This document shows, piece by piece, positions 10,939 through 22,019 of a stretch of 64,000 nucleotides of DNA (its first letter is position 1; every line of letters starts with the position of its first letter). The notes below the pieces were generated by a model. The model saw only the letters and a program-made list of their open reading frames with translations, had not been told where the DNA came from and ran no database searches. Source of the stretch: Symbiodinium kawagutii (lineage: Eukaryota; Sar; Dinophyceae; Suessiales; Symbiodiniaceae); assembly GCA_009767595.1 (NCBI GenBank), contig VSDK01026204.1:241304-305303 (forward strand), read 5' to 3'. Made by a program: the position numbers and the translations under genes.

Positions 10939-11015
10939 CGATCAGCTCTGAAGTTCAGCCCCAGTTTTACCCTCAAAATTTTCCGCACTTCTCCACGTCA
11001 ATTCTGGTGAGTTGA

Positions 11016-11264
11016 TTGGTTCATCAAACGTGGTCGCCTCATAACAGTGGGTCGACGGGTCCGAGTTGGAGACTTCTTGGAACTTCCACGAGTCTCGTGA
11101 AACTGGCCATCTTCCTAGGGTGGCAACGCCCAGCAGAATCGCTGGCTATGCTGCAGCTGTTGCGCAGCAACATTAATCTCGCTGCTGATGACAACGATGA
11201 TGACGATGATCCCAGAGGTCTATGGGATGTTGTTCAAATGGATTCAAATAGCCGATGTGGATAA
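11016..11264 (+). CDS. Open region, two competing frames
   Basis: One frame contains LVKLAIFLGWQRPAESLAML and a long acidic run (DDNDDDDD). The other reads GSELETSWNFHESRETG and RVATPSRIAGYAAAVAQ. Both look protein-like, and neither has both splice borders. Probably one exon is present. Confidence 0.22.
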   Translation: MVHQTWSPHNSGSTGPSWRLLGTSTSLVKLAIFLGWQRPAESLAMLQLLRSNINLAADDNDDDDDPRGLWDVVQMDSNSRCG

Positions 11265-12051
11265 AGCGGTGCATGCTCAGGAGGTTTACTTTAGGTGACT
11301 CTTACATGATGATCACACCTCAGGAAATGTGCTGGATCATAGTACAGTAGTACCTTGTGACACCTGAATCCAAGGAATACCATCTACCAGCCAAGGAAGG
11401 AAGGAAGCCTTCTGCTTCAAGGAAGCCTTAAGGCAAGGAGATCAACGCCAGGGCAAAGGATCGGGTGCCTTTCATCCACCTCAGGAGATGATGTGTCCCC
11501 AGCCCTGTGTCGATTTCCATTAACCCAGCTGTGGTCCACTTTGAGTCGTCGATTTGCGTTTGGCCTCCGAAGTTACAGATTGAACATAGCCTATGAGGAT
11601 AATAGGTTCCTAGCAAGTTATAGATGTCGATAGTTTACCCCATCGTTTTTTTCTGTGACGCACCCATCACCCTAAACAACCATGGGTGGCCAACCCCCCA
11701 AAGCACCACGGTGAATCACCAGCAGCCCGAGCCAACCTTGGAGCAAGGACAAACATATCCTGGAGGGTCGGTGACTTGGTGGTGCGAAGTAGTCGCTGAC
11801 AAGATGCTGTTAGGGGTTGGTCCAAAACATCCCAAGGAATGCCAAGCCTGGAAGCATCCCACCAAAGGCTTTCCGGGTTTCCTACTAAAATGGTAAGCTC
11901 GCAAGTAGTAGACCCAGGGTTGATTGATCTGGGATAGCTTGGGATGATGAATCAGTGCGCAACCTGCTCACTGGTGACTGCACCCAATGAAAAGCAACGC
12001 AACAGCTATCGTCGTCGTTAGGCCATGGACAATTTCTTTGGGGTAGCATGC

Positions 12052-12119
12052 TTGGCGAACAGTATGGGTGGTGGCTGCCAGCGTAACTAGCAATGGTTGG
12101 CGAACAGTATGGGTGGTGC
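12052..12119. repeat. Two-copy direct repeat
   Basis: TTGGCGAACAGTATGGGTGG occurs twice, starting at 12052 and about 45 bp later. Confidence 0.8.
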
Positions 12120-12607
12120 TTGGCATATTTTTATTTTCCCTTCACAGATGGTTGGCTGATCTTTGAATATTTTTTGTTGGGGTGGTTCAACCACCAATCA
12201 CCAACGAGATCTAGTAACTGGATCTAATTGGTTGCTCTGAGATCCACCAAGGGAGCTTCTCTGAAACACAGTATCGTGCGGTCAGGTCGCCCTGCGGCAT
12301 GGTCTCAGTGTCTCAATGGGTCTCACGGTCCCCATGAATCAAAGCACTTGTTCATGGCGACCAATTTGGGGGATGGGGGCACTGAAGGAACCGCCCCAAA
12401 ATGATCAGTTTGAGTCTTTTTTTCCGACCCATGTGGATGATTTTGATATTAGGGAATGATTTAACCTATTTTTCCAACCAGTCATATAGCCAAACCAATT
12501 GTGGATCGTTCATAATTTTGATTCAGCCAGCAACCCCAACAGATCTTTTCTGGGTCATCACTTGCATCTCTGTGGGTGCCCCACCACCGGACCTGGTGTG
12601 CCACCAG

Positions 12608-13523
12608 GTATGCAGAGGCCATTGCAAAGACCCTCGCAGTACCCGTGTCCGAGATCAAGGAAGGTCCGATGGATACAGGAAGGGAAGGTGAGGAAGGTGG
12701 CAGTGTTTATGTAGCCCTTGCATTGTTTGAAGCATTCTGAGCCAAATTGAAAGGTCACAGAGCAAGTTTTGAGAAACCAGTGGCTTTTGGCGGCACGTTA
12801 GTATATGATTCGCAGTACCTCAGTCTACTTCAACGGGTCCCCCACCACCACCAGCAAGAATTCATTGGGGGAAAGGTGGCACCCCGCGATTAGGGCATCC
12901 AGTCCCTCCTGAAGTGGGAATATAACCAGCACATCTTTCGCTATCCTGTTGCCTCATGACAATTTTTCAATGGATTTCTATGGATAATGATGATATGATT
13001 AATCATGATTAATGATATACCAACTGATCATCAATAGCTGGCTGGTGGCTTGAAACATCATGTTTTTTTTTCCCTAATGATTATATGTAATTATTAACAC
13101 ATCTTTGTGGTTGACAAGCACATTTTTCATAGGGGGTTGAAACCACCAACCGGCACACTACTGACCAAGTCTCAGTCACCAGTGCACCACGAGGTCACTG
13201 GTGTTGCCATTTAAGTGGTCGCTTGGATACCCATCAAGTGGGATCAACAAGTGATGCGGCCAGCAGTGGTGTTGCCTCGCTGGATCATCCAACAGTGTTT
13301 GCTCAATTCACTTCCCATCAATTTCTGGAATGTTTTCTGGCTTCCCATGGCTTCACTGAGAAATTCATGGCTTCCTATGGCTTCCCATGATTTCATGGGC
13401 CATGTTTTCTGGCCAATTCCAAGCAGTGCCAACCTGCCACTCGCCCCCTTCCAGGTCCGGACGAGAATGATTTGGATGCACAGGCCAGTGATGTGTGGGT
13501 ACGGCGGCCATTGTGGATGGAAG
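12608..13523 (+). CDS. Two phase-compatible exons of an unknown gene
   Basis: Exon 12608-12663 (AG|G ... G|GT) encodes YAEAIAKTLAVPVSEIKE. Exon 13455-13523 (AG|GT ... G|GT) encodes PDENDLDAQASDVWVRRPLW then ME. The split codon joins as G+GT (Gly). Both have clean borders and coding-like third positions. The first looks like an amphipathic helix and the second is acidic. The intron would hold a family C element fragment (13116-13152). A 152-codon frame at 13215-13673 overlaps but is largely a repeat of CATGGCTTCC and is rejected. Confidence 0.42.
13116..13152. mobile_element. Family C element, right end fragment
   Basis: CATTTTTCATAGGGGGTTGA followed by AACCACCAACC matches the right ends of copies at 45.76 and 63.32 kb. 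Confidence 0.5.
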
Positions 13524-13727
13524 GTTTGTAGAGAAAATAATAAACATACATCCATACAATTCCAAACATATTCAAGGTGTAGGGTTGTCCGTGGTAGCTC
13601 CAAGTATGTCGTCGATGATCATTGGTGCTTATTCAATCACTGTTTAGAATATACTGCTACTATTGACCAATAAGGTAACCTGCTAGTATTTACAAGCAAT
13701 CTTACACCATAGTTGGTTATCCTACAG

Positions 13728-13947
13728 TAGATGGACGAATTAATCAAACCCCGGAAGACTTGTCATGTCACGTCCCCCTCCCGCCCATCATTTCAATGTT
13801 AGCGGATGGGGTTTGATTTCGGTCTCGGGTTTGATTTATTTCGTCCACTCGCGCCAACCCCACCCCATCAACACCAAATCTAACATTGAACTTGGGTGCG
13901 CGGGGGTGTTGATTTGTATAGGGGTTTGAATAATTCGTCCACCTACG
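13728..13947. mobile_element. Inverted-repeat element of about 220 bp
   Basis: Left end GTAGATGGACGAATTAATCA plus AACCCC pairs with right end GGGGTTTGAATAATTCGTCC plus ACCTAC; 24 of 26 bp are complementary. A second inner inverted pair surrounds CAATGTTAG and CTAACATTG. Both flanks carry ATAGTTGGTT, about 20 bp outside each end, so the insertion may have duplicated or used a repeated target. No coding capacity. Confidence 0.75.
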
Positions 13948-14053
13948 GTATCATAGTTGGTTGTCATCCCCTACTCCTGCGTGACTAGTTAGTTACCATA
14001 CCTACCTGAGAATCATCCCCCTACTCCCATTCCATCCCTGAATTCTACATGAG

Positions 14054-14131
14054 GGGTTCGCCCCAGCGGCCCCCACGCCACGTGTGCAGGTGCACTTAAG
14101 CCCTGCCGTTGGGGGCGGCTGCATCCTCACG
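14054..14131 (+). CDS. Candidate exon, unknown product
   Basis: AG acceptor and ACG|GTCCGG donor enclose 26 codons: GFAPAAPTPRVQVHLSPAV, GGGCILT. A shorter version would end at CAG|GTGCAC. Very GC-rich islet; the frame is chosen by hydrophobic pattern and phase-0 borders. Confidence 0.28.
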
Positions 14132-14388
14132 GTCCGGATGCTTAGGCACCAACCACCGAAGGATTCAATGATTGCATCCATGTGCCATGAATTCATCGAT
14201 GAACCCAGGTATCCCATGATCGATCTTGATATTTCCCAATAGTACATGCATATATATATATATATATCTATACATATGATATTAGTAATAATTAATCAAC
14301 AACTACAGCGAAGTTGATCGAGTATTGGCTAGTCAATCTCAGCTAATGGCCATGTTTGTTTGGTGCTTAGTCTGTTGAGGTTACGAAA

Positions 14389-14389
14389 C

Positions 14390-14440
<51 letters not shown>

Positions 14441-14526
14441 CCATCGTCGTCGTCGTCATCGTCGTCGTCGTCGTCGTCCGTCGTCGTCGTCGTCGTCCTC
14501 ATCATCATCATCATCATCATCATCAT
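14389..14526. repeat. ATC/GTC trinucleotide microsatellite
   Basis: (ATC)n changes to (GTC)n and back to (ATC)n. It produces poly-Ser and poly-Asp frames on the two strands, which are repeat translations. Confidence 0.95.
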
Positions 14527-15350
14527 AATATTCAACCGTTGGTGTAAATACGGCTTACATCAACAAATACGCTTCTCTTATATTCTCTGATGACGTCCCA
14601 ACACAACTACTTCACCCCTCAGCCAGGACGAGCGGCTATCGTCCCCACACTGCTCAGTTTTTGACCGTTACAAAACCTACAAGCCGCGAACTGTTCAAAC
14701 ACGCCATCATGAGAATGAAAACGCAGACGGTCATGCTGTTTAGGCTGACAGCAAGTCTGATGGCGCTGATCTGATATCTTTGGCTTCTCAGCTGTAGCTA
14801 TATCAGGGTCTCCTGGAACGACTGTTTGCTTCGACTGAATGTCGGCACTCTTTTCCTTTCCCCGTCCTCACTCTGATCTAATTCCATCTTGGCTGACCTT
14901 TTCTTGTTTTTTTCTTTCTCTCATTGTTTTCTTGTTTCTTCTTCTTTTTTTTTAGATCTTTTGGGACTTCATTGATTTTTTCTTCCTCGTCCTCCTCGCG
15001 TTCGCACAGTGTGGCCAACGATGTTCCAAAAAACATTCTACTGTGATGATCTGTGATGCGCATTTCCATGCGCGTGTTCAACCCGTTGTATGTGTTACCC
15101 GTGTTTCACTGTTGTCTTCCGTATGCAGTACTGTTTTGTCAAACACTTTGACTGCTCACCGGTCACAGGACTGGCTCAAGCTTTTACATAGCAGAGTTTT
15201 TGCCTCTTGCGCCACAGGGAATCCCAATAAAGCTTTTGCACGCCGAAGCCTTTGCGTGTCAAAAAAGTTAAGCAGCGTATATTTACGCAACCCATGTGTC
15301 TCAACACGGAAAGTGACATAGGGAAATGGAGTGACATGTAATATGTTCAG

Positions 15351-15545
15351 GTATGGAAATTGTATGAGCGGTGGTCCAGAAACCGTGTTTCCCGGAGAAA
15401 CAGCAAGGCTCAAATATGGGTGGTTCCAAACAGTAAACATCATCATATTGGGGTGATGAAGGGCAGCCCGATAGACAAATTCACATTGAAAGAACACCCG
15501 CAGGGAAATGAAATGGTTGTTGCGATGATGGATCAGATGTGGTGA
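15351..15545 (+). CDS. Terminal exon, unknown product
   Basis: A clear acceptor (GTTCAG|GTATGG, 15349-15350) opens a phase-0 frame of 64 codons to TGA. It starts VWKLYERWSRNRVSRRNSK, continues AQIWVVPNSKHHHIGVMKGS, and ends with GNEMVVAMMDQMW. Even composition and charged/hydrophobic alternation support real coding. A 157-codon minus-strand frame covers 15156-15629, but its codon choice is poorer. No family is recognised. Confidence 0.45.
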   Translation, partial: VWKLYERWSRNRVSRRNSKAQIWVVPNSKHHHIGVMKGSPIDKFTLKEHPQGNEMVVAMMDQMW

Positions 15546-15649
15546 ATGCGGCCTTTGTGCCAGATTACACCTCAGTGCCTTCTCAACAGTGGTCACGTGT
15601 TGGGCAATAGAAAACAACAAACAATTCACTTCCGGTCATGCATTATTTG

Positions 15650-15930
15650 ATATGCTCGGTTCTCAAGCCTTATAATCAACCATCATCGACAATTCTTAAT
15701 GATAGATTAACAATGATCAACCATTGTCAACTATACCAAACCATTCAATTATCATCAACCATCATAAGATATATCAGACCATTCAATTATCAACCGTCAT
15801 AAACTATACTAAACCATTCAATTATCATCAACCATCATAAGATATATCAAACCATTCAGTTATCAACCATCATAAACTATGCGAAACCATTCAATTATCA
15901 TCAACCATCATAAACATACAACATATAACA
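15650..15930. repeat. Degenerate AACCATTCAATTATCATC repeat
   Basis: Imperfect tandem units of about 50 bp of the form ACCATTCAATTATCATCAAC, then CATCATAAA. Confidence 0.75.
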
Positions 15931-16050
15931 TATGCATATATAAATAAATATAAATATGAATTAATCAATAAATAAATGAATATATATATATATATATTAA
16001 GTATATATCAATCCATTCTTTTTCGCATCAATTTCTGCGGCATTGCCCAG

Positions 16051-16107
16051 GCCTATACGCCCAATGAACCTGTGACCAGTGACTCGGCATTGCCGAAACA
16101 GGGAGAG
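16051..16107 (+). CDS. Candidate short exon
   Basis: AG acceptor (GCCCAG) and GTACCC donor enclose exactly 19 codons, AYTPNEPVTSDSALPKQGE, phase 0 to phase 0. The frame is also open upstream (INFCGIAQ). No family is recognised. Confidence 0.35.
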
Positions 16108-16228
16108 GTACCCCATGGTACCCCTCAATCATCCAGCTCAAGTTCAAGGGGGGGTTACCCTCTCAAGTCATAGGGGTTATGTCTCAATCATCCATTTAAT
16201 TGATAATTTAAAAGAGTAAACCAAGCAT

Positions 16229-16256
16229 TTTTGGGGTAGCCTATTTTGGCTCCCAA
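16229..16256. mobile_element. Family A element right-end remnant
   Basis: CATTTTTGGGGTAGCCTATT followed by TTGG resembles the family A right end, which reads CATTTTTGGGGT, then CCCTATTTTGAG. Confidence 0.4.
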
Positions 16257-16700
16257 ATGAGCCATCTCATCTTGGACCCAAAGACCTTCAAAGACCAACA
16301 CGGTCAGGAATTATCACTGTAGACCAACAACAGTTGCAATGACCCAGAGGGTTTTGACATCGGCGCTCAACGGTTTTTGACATCGGCTCTCAACGGTTTC
16401 TACTTTCTGGTCACTTTCCTTTTCGCAGTGAACCTGGACGACCTTCCGTGCCAATGTCATCACCTTTGCAAAGAGAGTTCGTTCCTGTGCACGGCAGGAC
16501 CAAGTCAATCCAAGAGCATTTCGCTTGAAGTTGCTTGTGACATTTGGAACGACTAATGGAAGAAATGGACAAGCTAGTTGGGATTGATGGTTTCTCAAGA
16601 GTTGGTGGAAGATTTCTTGACGGAACTCTGTTGACAGACTTTTGCCGAAGCATTTCGGTTCGAATCGTGGCCTCCGTCGAATTGTTGCGCGGTGCTGAAA

Positions 16701-17506
16701 ATGTCAAAGACATCCAGCAGCCGTTTGCGACGTGTCGCCGCGATCTTTGCCGCCATGCTTTCTTGCTTGTTGCCACCCAGCAAAGCCTTCACCAGTCGCT
16801 CCACCTTGGTGACATCCTCCCCAAGTAGTCCAGTGAGCATCTTGAATGGCGAGACTCTAAGTGATAATGCCCACTTCAGTCTCACTGGTCGCCAAGCCAG
16901 TGCAAAGGCTGTGGCTCCTCGGGGCTTTGGGGGAAAGCACTCGGAGGCCCTTTTCACGGCTTTGGTGGCGGGCTTGTCGACCTATGCTATGTGACTCGGT
17001 GCCAATCCTTGCGAAAGATGAACGGAACATGATGGAACAGGGGACGACGTGGGATGTGTTCACCACGAATTGGATGATCCAACATGAATCAGACTTGCAA
17101 AATGTGGCAACCTTGCTGTTTAAGCTCAGGCACCTTAATCTCAATCGAGGAACCTTTGTGATTCCCTTGTTTTGAATAGGGGGTATCCACAGTCGCTGCG
17201 CAACCTGTAATGGCTCAAGATGGCCACGGATTTGCCAGCAACATGGTTCCACCCGTCATGAAGTTGTTGTTTGTGTTGCTGTATCCCTCACTGTTGTTGC
17301 TCATGATATCCCTGTGATGACGGGATCAACCTACGAATTCATCGGTATGTACTACAGACCGTTGCACACCGCAAGCTATTCCTGACATGTTTTTAGCTAC
17401 TGGAAGTAGCAGTGTAGTCTTGGTGATCGTCCCACGGTGCTTGTTTACCTCCCTATTCTCCATGGCCGCATGGCTGCTTATTTACACAGATATTCTTTGG
17501 GCGCTG
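16701..17506 (+). CDS. HPP-family protein, proposed 5' exons (signal/transit region and first membrane helix)
   Basis: Exon 16701-16887 starts at ATG and encodes MSKTSSSRLRRVAAIFAAML then SCLLPPSKAFTSRSTLV. This is a basic-hydrophobic-Ser/Thr leader like a signal or plastid-targeting presequence, ending G|GT. Exon 17397-17506 follows a TTTTTAG acceptor and encodes SSSVVLVIVPRCLFTSLFS, MAAWLLIYTDILWAL, a membrane helix, ending at CTG|GTTGGC. The split codons join (G+CT), and the second exon ends in phase 0 as the core exon at 17936 requires. Caution: exon 1 also has a good opposite-strand frame (VERLVKALLGGNKQESMAAK), so it is the least certain part. Confidence 0.38.
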
Positions 17507-17617
17507 GTTGGCTTCCCCTGAACCATCTGAATCAGCATTGACCATCACAGATTCATGGAAGCTACAGTACTCATTACCCATCATAGACTCATAGACTGAA
17601 TCATAGGTATATGATAT

Positions 17618-17729
17618 GGGTGTTTCTCAACATAGGGGACCCCCAAATCATCCACTAACAATCATTTTTAGCAATACTGTAAACCAACCATAACTTTGGG
17701 GGTTCCCAAACTGGCTTGAGAAACCACTA
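17618..17729. mobile_element. Family A inverted-repeat element (in HPP intron)
   Basis: TATGGGTGTTTCTCAACATA at the left and CTTGAGAAACCACTATA at the right are inverted ends about 110 bp apart, with TA on both sides. It lies inside the proposed intron 17507-17935 of the HPP gene. Confidence 0.75.
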
Positions 17730-17935
17730 TACAGTAGTTATTGAATCATTATTGTTAGGTACTTGTAGTATCTACTGTTGTTAGCCATTATCAATGGTGT
17801 TATAATCCTTGTAAAACCACCGATGGGTTGTATATCCCCCCTGGGTATGCATGGCCAACGCTTGGCTGCTTACCACCAGGGTTTTGACGTTGACCATCGG
17901 CAAGGTCCACCATCGGATTCTTATTGCGTCGACAG

Positions 17936-18873
17936 CTGTGGGTTCCTCCCTTTGGGGCGGTGACTTTGATCTTCGCAGCGGATGCAGTGGCTGCAGCCAA
18001 GGAAGGGAAGACCATGGATTTCAAAGTGATGAAGCAGACGCTGGAAAAGCAATCAGCACTTTCCTTTAATACATGTGGGATCATAAGGCTGTCATGCTGT
18101 ATGGGCGTACACGCAAAATCACCCGAAAACCATTCATGGTTGGAAGGAAGAACCCAGATTCTTTGGGGTCCACTACTTCTGGACCCACGCTCTTTATTCA
18201 TTTTGCAGATCTCGTCTAATTTGGGTGAGTACGCTAGGAAACACCACCTTTGTTGTGTTTCTGTAGCATTTCAATGGCCTTCTCTTTCTGTAGCGTTTCA
18301 ATTGCCCCCCAACTCTTGCCCAATTGTCAACCAGGAAGGCTCTTCAAGCCTGCATTGGCGTGGCCGGTGCCTGCTTCTTGACCGTGATCCTGGCTCGTGT
18401 ACTTGGTGACACCCCTGGCATCTTGCGCGGCACTGCCATGGCCGTGGCTGCCTTCTCAATGTATGCCAACCCAAGCAGCGGCTACTTCCCCCCTGCTGGA
18501 GCACTGTGCGCCCTCTATGTGGAAAAGGTGGGAAGGGGGCCATGGTGGTGGGGCCAGGCCATAGGCTATGATTACTTTGGGGTTGAAGCTGAGGGTTAAT
18601 TGGACCTGGATCTAGTTGATGAAGATGCAGAGGTTATCATATGTTGTCATCCAACACTCTCTGCCACTGGATCAGCTGGTGCGATCTGCTCAGGCGGTGT
18701 CCACTGGGGTAACGGCTCCTCAATACAGCTATGCACTCTTCCCCTGCGCCACTGGGGTGGCCTTGTTGTTGCTGCTGTGCCGCAGCATCACCTTCGTTGC
18801 GCACCCATTTTGGCACCTTTTTTGGCCGTTCTCTGCCAAGCACAGCCAGAAGGAAGTCATGGCACAACCCTGA
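17936..18873 (+). CDS. HPP-family integral membrane protein, core and C-terminal exons
   Basis: Three exons agree in phase. 17936-18048 encodes LWVPPFGAVTLIFAADAVAA, then KEGKTMDFKVMKQTLE. 18335-18527 encodes KALQACIGVAGACFLTVILA, then GTAMAVAAFSMYANPSSGYF and PPAGALCALYVEK. A last exon from about 18694 (or 18631) encodes PQYSYALFPCATGVALLLLL and ends SQKEVMAQP, TGA 18871-18873. The order FGA loop, helix, PPAGA motif and final helix is that of the HPP family (four-helix membrane proteins; some cyanobacterial and plastid members carry nitrite). The HPP signature is FPP here. Intron 1 (18049-18334) is GC-AG, GAAAA|GCAATC to CCAG|GAAGG, which alone restores the frame. Intron 2 starts GTGGGA. The intron before 17936 holds a family A element. 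Substrate is not known. Confidence 0.62.
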
Positions 18874-18899
18874 GAGATGCTGATGAGATGAACCAACGT

Positions 18900-20030
18900 C
18901 CATCATAAACCAGCTTCTGAAGCGATGGCCATTTGTAGCGCATAGACTCTACCCACTTCCTGTTTTATATGTTTGGACTCTTCATGCAAACCACCTGAGG
19001 CATGGATCAACAACATTTTGTAAACAATCCCAAACATCTACCCACAATTTGCGTCTCTGGCGAATGCCTTGCTGAATCCTATGCCTCCCACAGCAAGTGG
19101 TTTGCATCTGAGCATCTTGTGGACATGTCCAAGGTTACATGTCGCACGAGTGGTTTCTGTTACCGTCAAAGGAGAGCCCCCAGGGCCCATCGTGCCACAT
19201 CTATCTGCGTTCTGAAAACGAAAAAGGGGCTGCACGGAAGGAACAATTGTTTGATTGCATGTGTGTTTGTGGATGTATTCAACATACTTTAACATGATAC
19301 AACACGATATATGTAGGTACACACACATGTACCCTGACAGAATGATGTTGCGGCGTCAAGCTATGCACTGAAAGGCGGGTTTGTAATTCTTAGCATCTGA
19401 CATAGAATGGCTATACTGAATCATGTGCAACCTTACGCACTTTGATGAACGCAAATCAGATTGAGGAGCAGCCGGGTACTCTCGTGAAATCGCCTCAGCT
19501 TCAATTTTCAACGATCGCTGACAGAAAGGCATATTATTCATCAGTGCTCATCCGTACGTAAAGAACATTGGTATTGGTGGGGTCAACTGATAGTAGGCGT
19601 AGGATTAATAAACCAATCTGACCAGCGCTTTATTTTTGGAGGGATGGTTCAATCAGCAACAAGTTGCTGGTGATTGTTGGTCATGCCCTACTTATTGACC
19701 ATTGACCATGGTTCACAATCACCACGGTTGCCAGTTGCTGGCCAACACAGCAGTCAATCTTTTACACCTTCGCAACTTGTTGGTTCTGTATGTCAATGGC
19801 AATTGGTCCAAGTATTTGTGGGGGCCCTTAGATCATGCTCTTCCCATGTAAATTTACGGATGATTTTGGGCTTCCCAATATTGACAACTCCGAACCCCAG
19901 CACAAAAGCTTCATTTCCCGAAACCTGACTGAGTGAATTCCCAGATGTTAAAAAACTTAACCATCATCAAGAATAGCTAAACCTTCCCATGTTGGTAGCT
20001 AACCGCTGCCATGATAGCTATCCAGAAATC
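18900..20030. other. No supported gene
   Basis: This is the 3' flank of the HPP gene. A 96-codon frame (19002-19292) and minus-strand frames are open but have no splice or start support and indifferent codon use. Confidence 0.5.
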
Positions 20031-20041
20031 CCACGGTTCAG

Positions 20042-20110
20042 GACGGCGCCGGGTGCCGAGGCTCGAACCCCGCGATCCTGCGATCAAAGTTGAAGGCAGC
20101 AGCGGGGGGC
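20042..20110 (+). CDS. Candidate exon, unknown product
   Basis: AG acceptor (GGTTCAG) and GGC|GTGGGT donor enclose 23 codons, DGAGCRGSNPAILRSKLK, AAAGG, with high G/C third positions. The tRNA T-loop-like bases inside do not extend to a tRNA fold. Confidence 0.32.
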
Positions 20111-21106
20111 GTGGGTGGTTGGGGTGCCAGTGATGGTTGGTTAAGGTTGGTGAAATCAGTATTTGAATGGATGTTAATTTAGACAAAACAACTAGGTTAA
20201 GGTCGGTTGGTGATGGTTGGTGATGGTTGGTGATGCAAATTTGGACAAAAGACTAGAAAATAAACTAGATGGATCATATTTTACTGAAATTTCTGGTATC
20301 TATATGGATGGTAAAAATGGTATATATATATATAGGATGAATTGGGGTACCCGGATTTCGAGGAACCACCATATAATGGACAATCATCCTGGTGAATGAC
20401 GGTTAATTAACGTTAATTGTTGATGGTTGATGATCATTTTGATATATATTTACACCTTTGTAATGTGCAGAATTTATAAAGTTGCAGAATAGTTAATAAC
20501 TACATACATATGTAGACATGCAATGAAGTACTTGATCATCGTTGAATATGGTCAATAGATTTAACAGTTCTTATTGATGATAAGGAGAGCAAACAATTTT
20601 CAGCCATGGTCCGCAGCATGATTGCAATGAAAGTGGTCAATAGTCGCCGGGTCTTTGACCACGTCCTTGAAATGCCAAACATTCTATGTTCAATGTACAC
20701 ATGCGATGGACATGAAGAGTGGGCACACTGCTAGGCACTATTGACCATGGTTTGTCCCATAATTATTACCAACGCATCAGCTGTCATATGATTATGATTA
20801 GCATTGCAATTTCACCCTGTAAGCTATTAGCCCTATTGAAATCAACCATTATCAAACCATTGTTTAGCATTGCGGCTAAGGGAGAGTTTTAACAACAATC
20901 ATAGTTCATTGACAATAATGCATAAACAATCACAGTTGACAGCGAACCCCCTCCATGTTTGATGGTAGATCCCCAGCTACGTTCAAACCTCTGGTGGTTG
21001 ATTAAGTGCTGGATTTGCCAGTAGCCCTTTAATGATTAATTAATACTTCTATAATGATAGAATGATAGATAGCTATGAAGAGTCATTATCCACCTATTGC
21101 TCCAAT

Positions 21107-21141
21107 CATCATCATCATCGTCGTCGTTGTCATCATCATCG

Positions 21142-21182
<41 letters not shown>
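21107..21182. repeat. CAT/CGT trinucleotide microsatellite
   Basis: (ATC)n with CGTCGTCGTTG interruptions; the poly-His frame through it is not a gene. Confidence 0.95.
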
Positions 21183-21183
<1 letters not shown>

Positions 21184-21755
21184 ACCATGTGTGCTTATCC
21201 CCCGACATGATCAATTGATCCACTGTGAACCGTTATTGAGAAGCAACATTAAACACAACACTGCACAACCACAACCACTTAGAACCAGCGGGAACAGCAA
21301 ACCAACGGCATGAATTCAAGATAACCATAACCATTATAAACATATAATACATGGTGATGAATGGTTGTGATCATTTACTATCTTACTGGATCTAATTGAC
21401 ATATCATACTTATCAGGGTTTTTGTTTATACTATCTTACTAACTTCTTGAATTTACATACATCACTATATGTTGTGATCCTTCTTTGTCTTGGTCATATA
21501 ATCTTATTGACATGTCAATGTATTATTTACCCTACTGATCATCTATTATCTTACTAATTCTTACTATCATCTTTAGTCAGTCTTACTGATCAGTAAGATC
21601 ACGTACTTATTTACTGATCGCCCAAGATAGTAATAGTTGATCTGTTTTTTCTATGTCTTACTATAATCTTTGTCTTACTCTTTTGTTATCTTACTGATCA
21701 TCTTAATGAACTTTACTATTAATAGTTCAATAGCTATAATGATAGATAGCTATAT

Positions 21756-21838
21756 ACAATCCCCAAGAGAATTGATATGATAGCTATCCCAAATCATCCA
21801 TTATTAACCATTTATAGTAATAAACCAACCATTTTTGA
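21756..21838. mobile_element. Family A element, truncated
   Basis: CCCAAATCATCCATTATTAA, then TAGTAATAAACCAACCATTT, is the family A interior; the terminal inverted repeats are decayed. It ends about 20 bp before the exon at 21861. Confidence 0.55.
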
Positions 21839-21860
21839 TCTATTCATTCGCCCAACTCAG

Positions 21861-21968
21861 TTGGTTCATTGCTCCACCCGCGAGGTCCCCGCGCTGATCA
21901 CCAACCTGAAACTCGCCACCGTGCAAGCGCAGCTGCCGGTCATGGTCTTGGAAGGCGCCAGGGCCAGG
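21861..21968 (+). CDS. Exon, unknown product
   Basis: AG acceptor (CAACTCAG) and AGG|GTTCGA donor enclose exactly 36 codons, phase 0 to 0. It starts LVHCSTREVPALITNLKLAT and ends VQAQLPVMVLEGARAR. Third positions are almost all G/C and the opposite strand has no comparable frame. It looks like an alpha/beta segment of an enzyme, but I recognise no family. Confidence 0.48.
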
Positions 21969-22019
21969 GTTCGAAGGTGCCATGGCAAGTCATGGCGCCT
22001 AATGGTGATGGCTATGTAC

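Noticed and set aside
13215-13673. 152-codon plus frame
   Set aside because: Its middle is CATGGCTTCC-type repeat; only the 69-bp exon at 13455, in another frame, looks coding.
14329-14590. Poly-Asp and poly-Ser frames
   Set aside because: Trinucleotide repeat read on the two strands.
16234-16256. Spliced-leader-like string GGGTAGCCTATTTTGGCTCC
   Set aside because: Its left context (CATTTTTGGGGT) matches the family A element right end, which also contains CCTATTTTG, so an element remnant explains it better than a leader.
16655-16670. B-box-like GGTTCGAATC
   Set aside because: Flanking bases do not form a T-stem and no A box or tRNA fold is present.
20040-20110. tRNA-like T-loop (GGGGTTCGAGCC on minus)
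   Set aside because: The T-stem has a mismatch and no acceptor stem or D-arm can be paired upstream.
21062-21313. Poly-His frame of 83 codons
   Set aside because: Built on a CAT repeat, with unstructured flanks.
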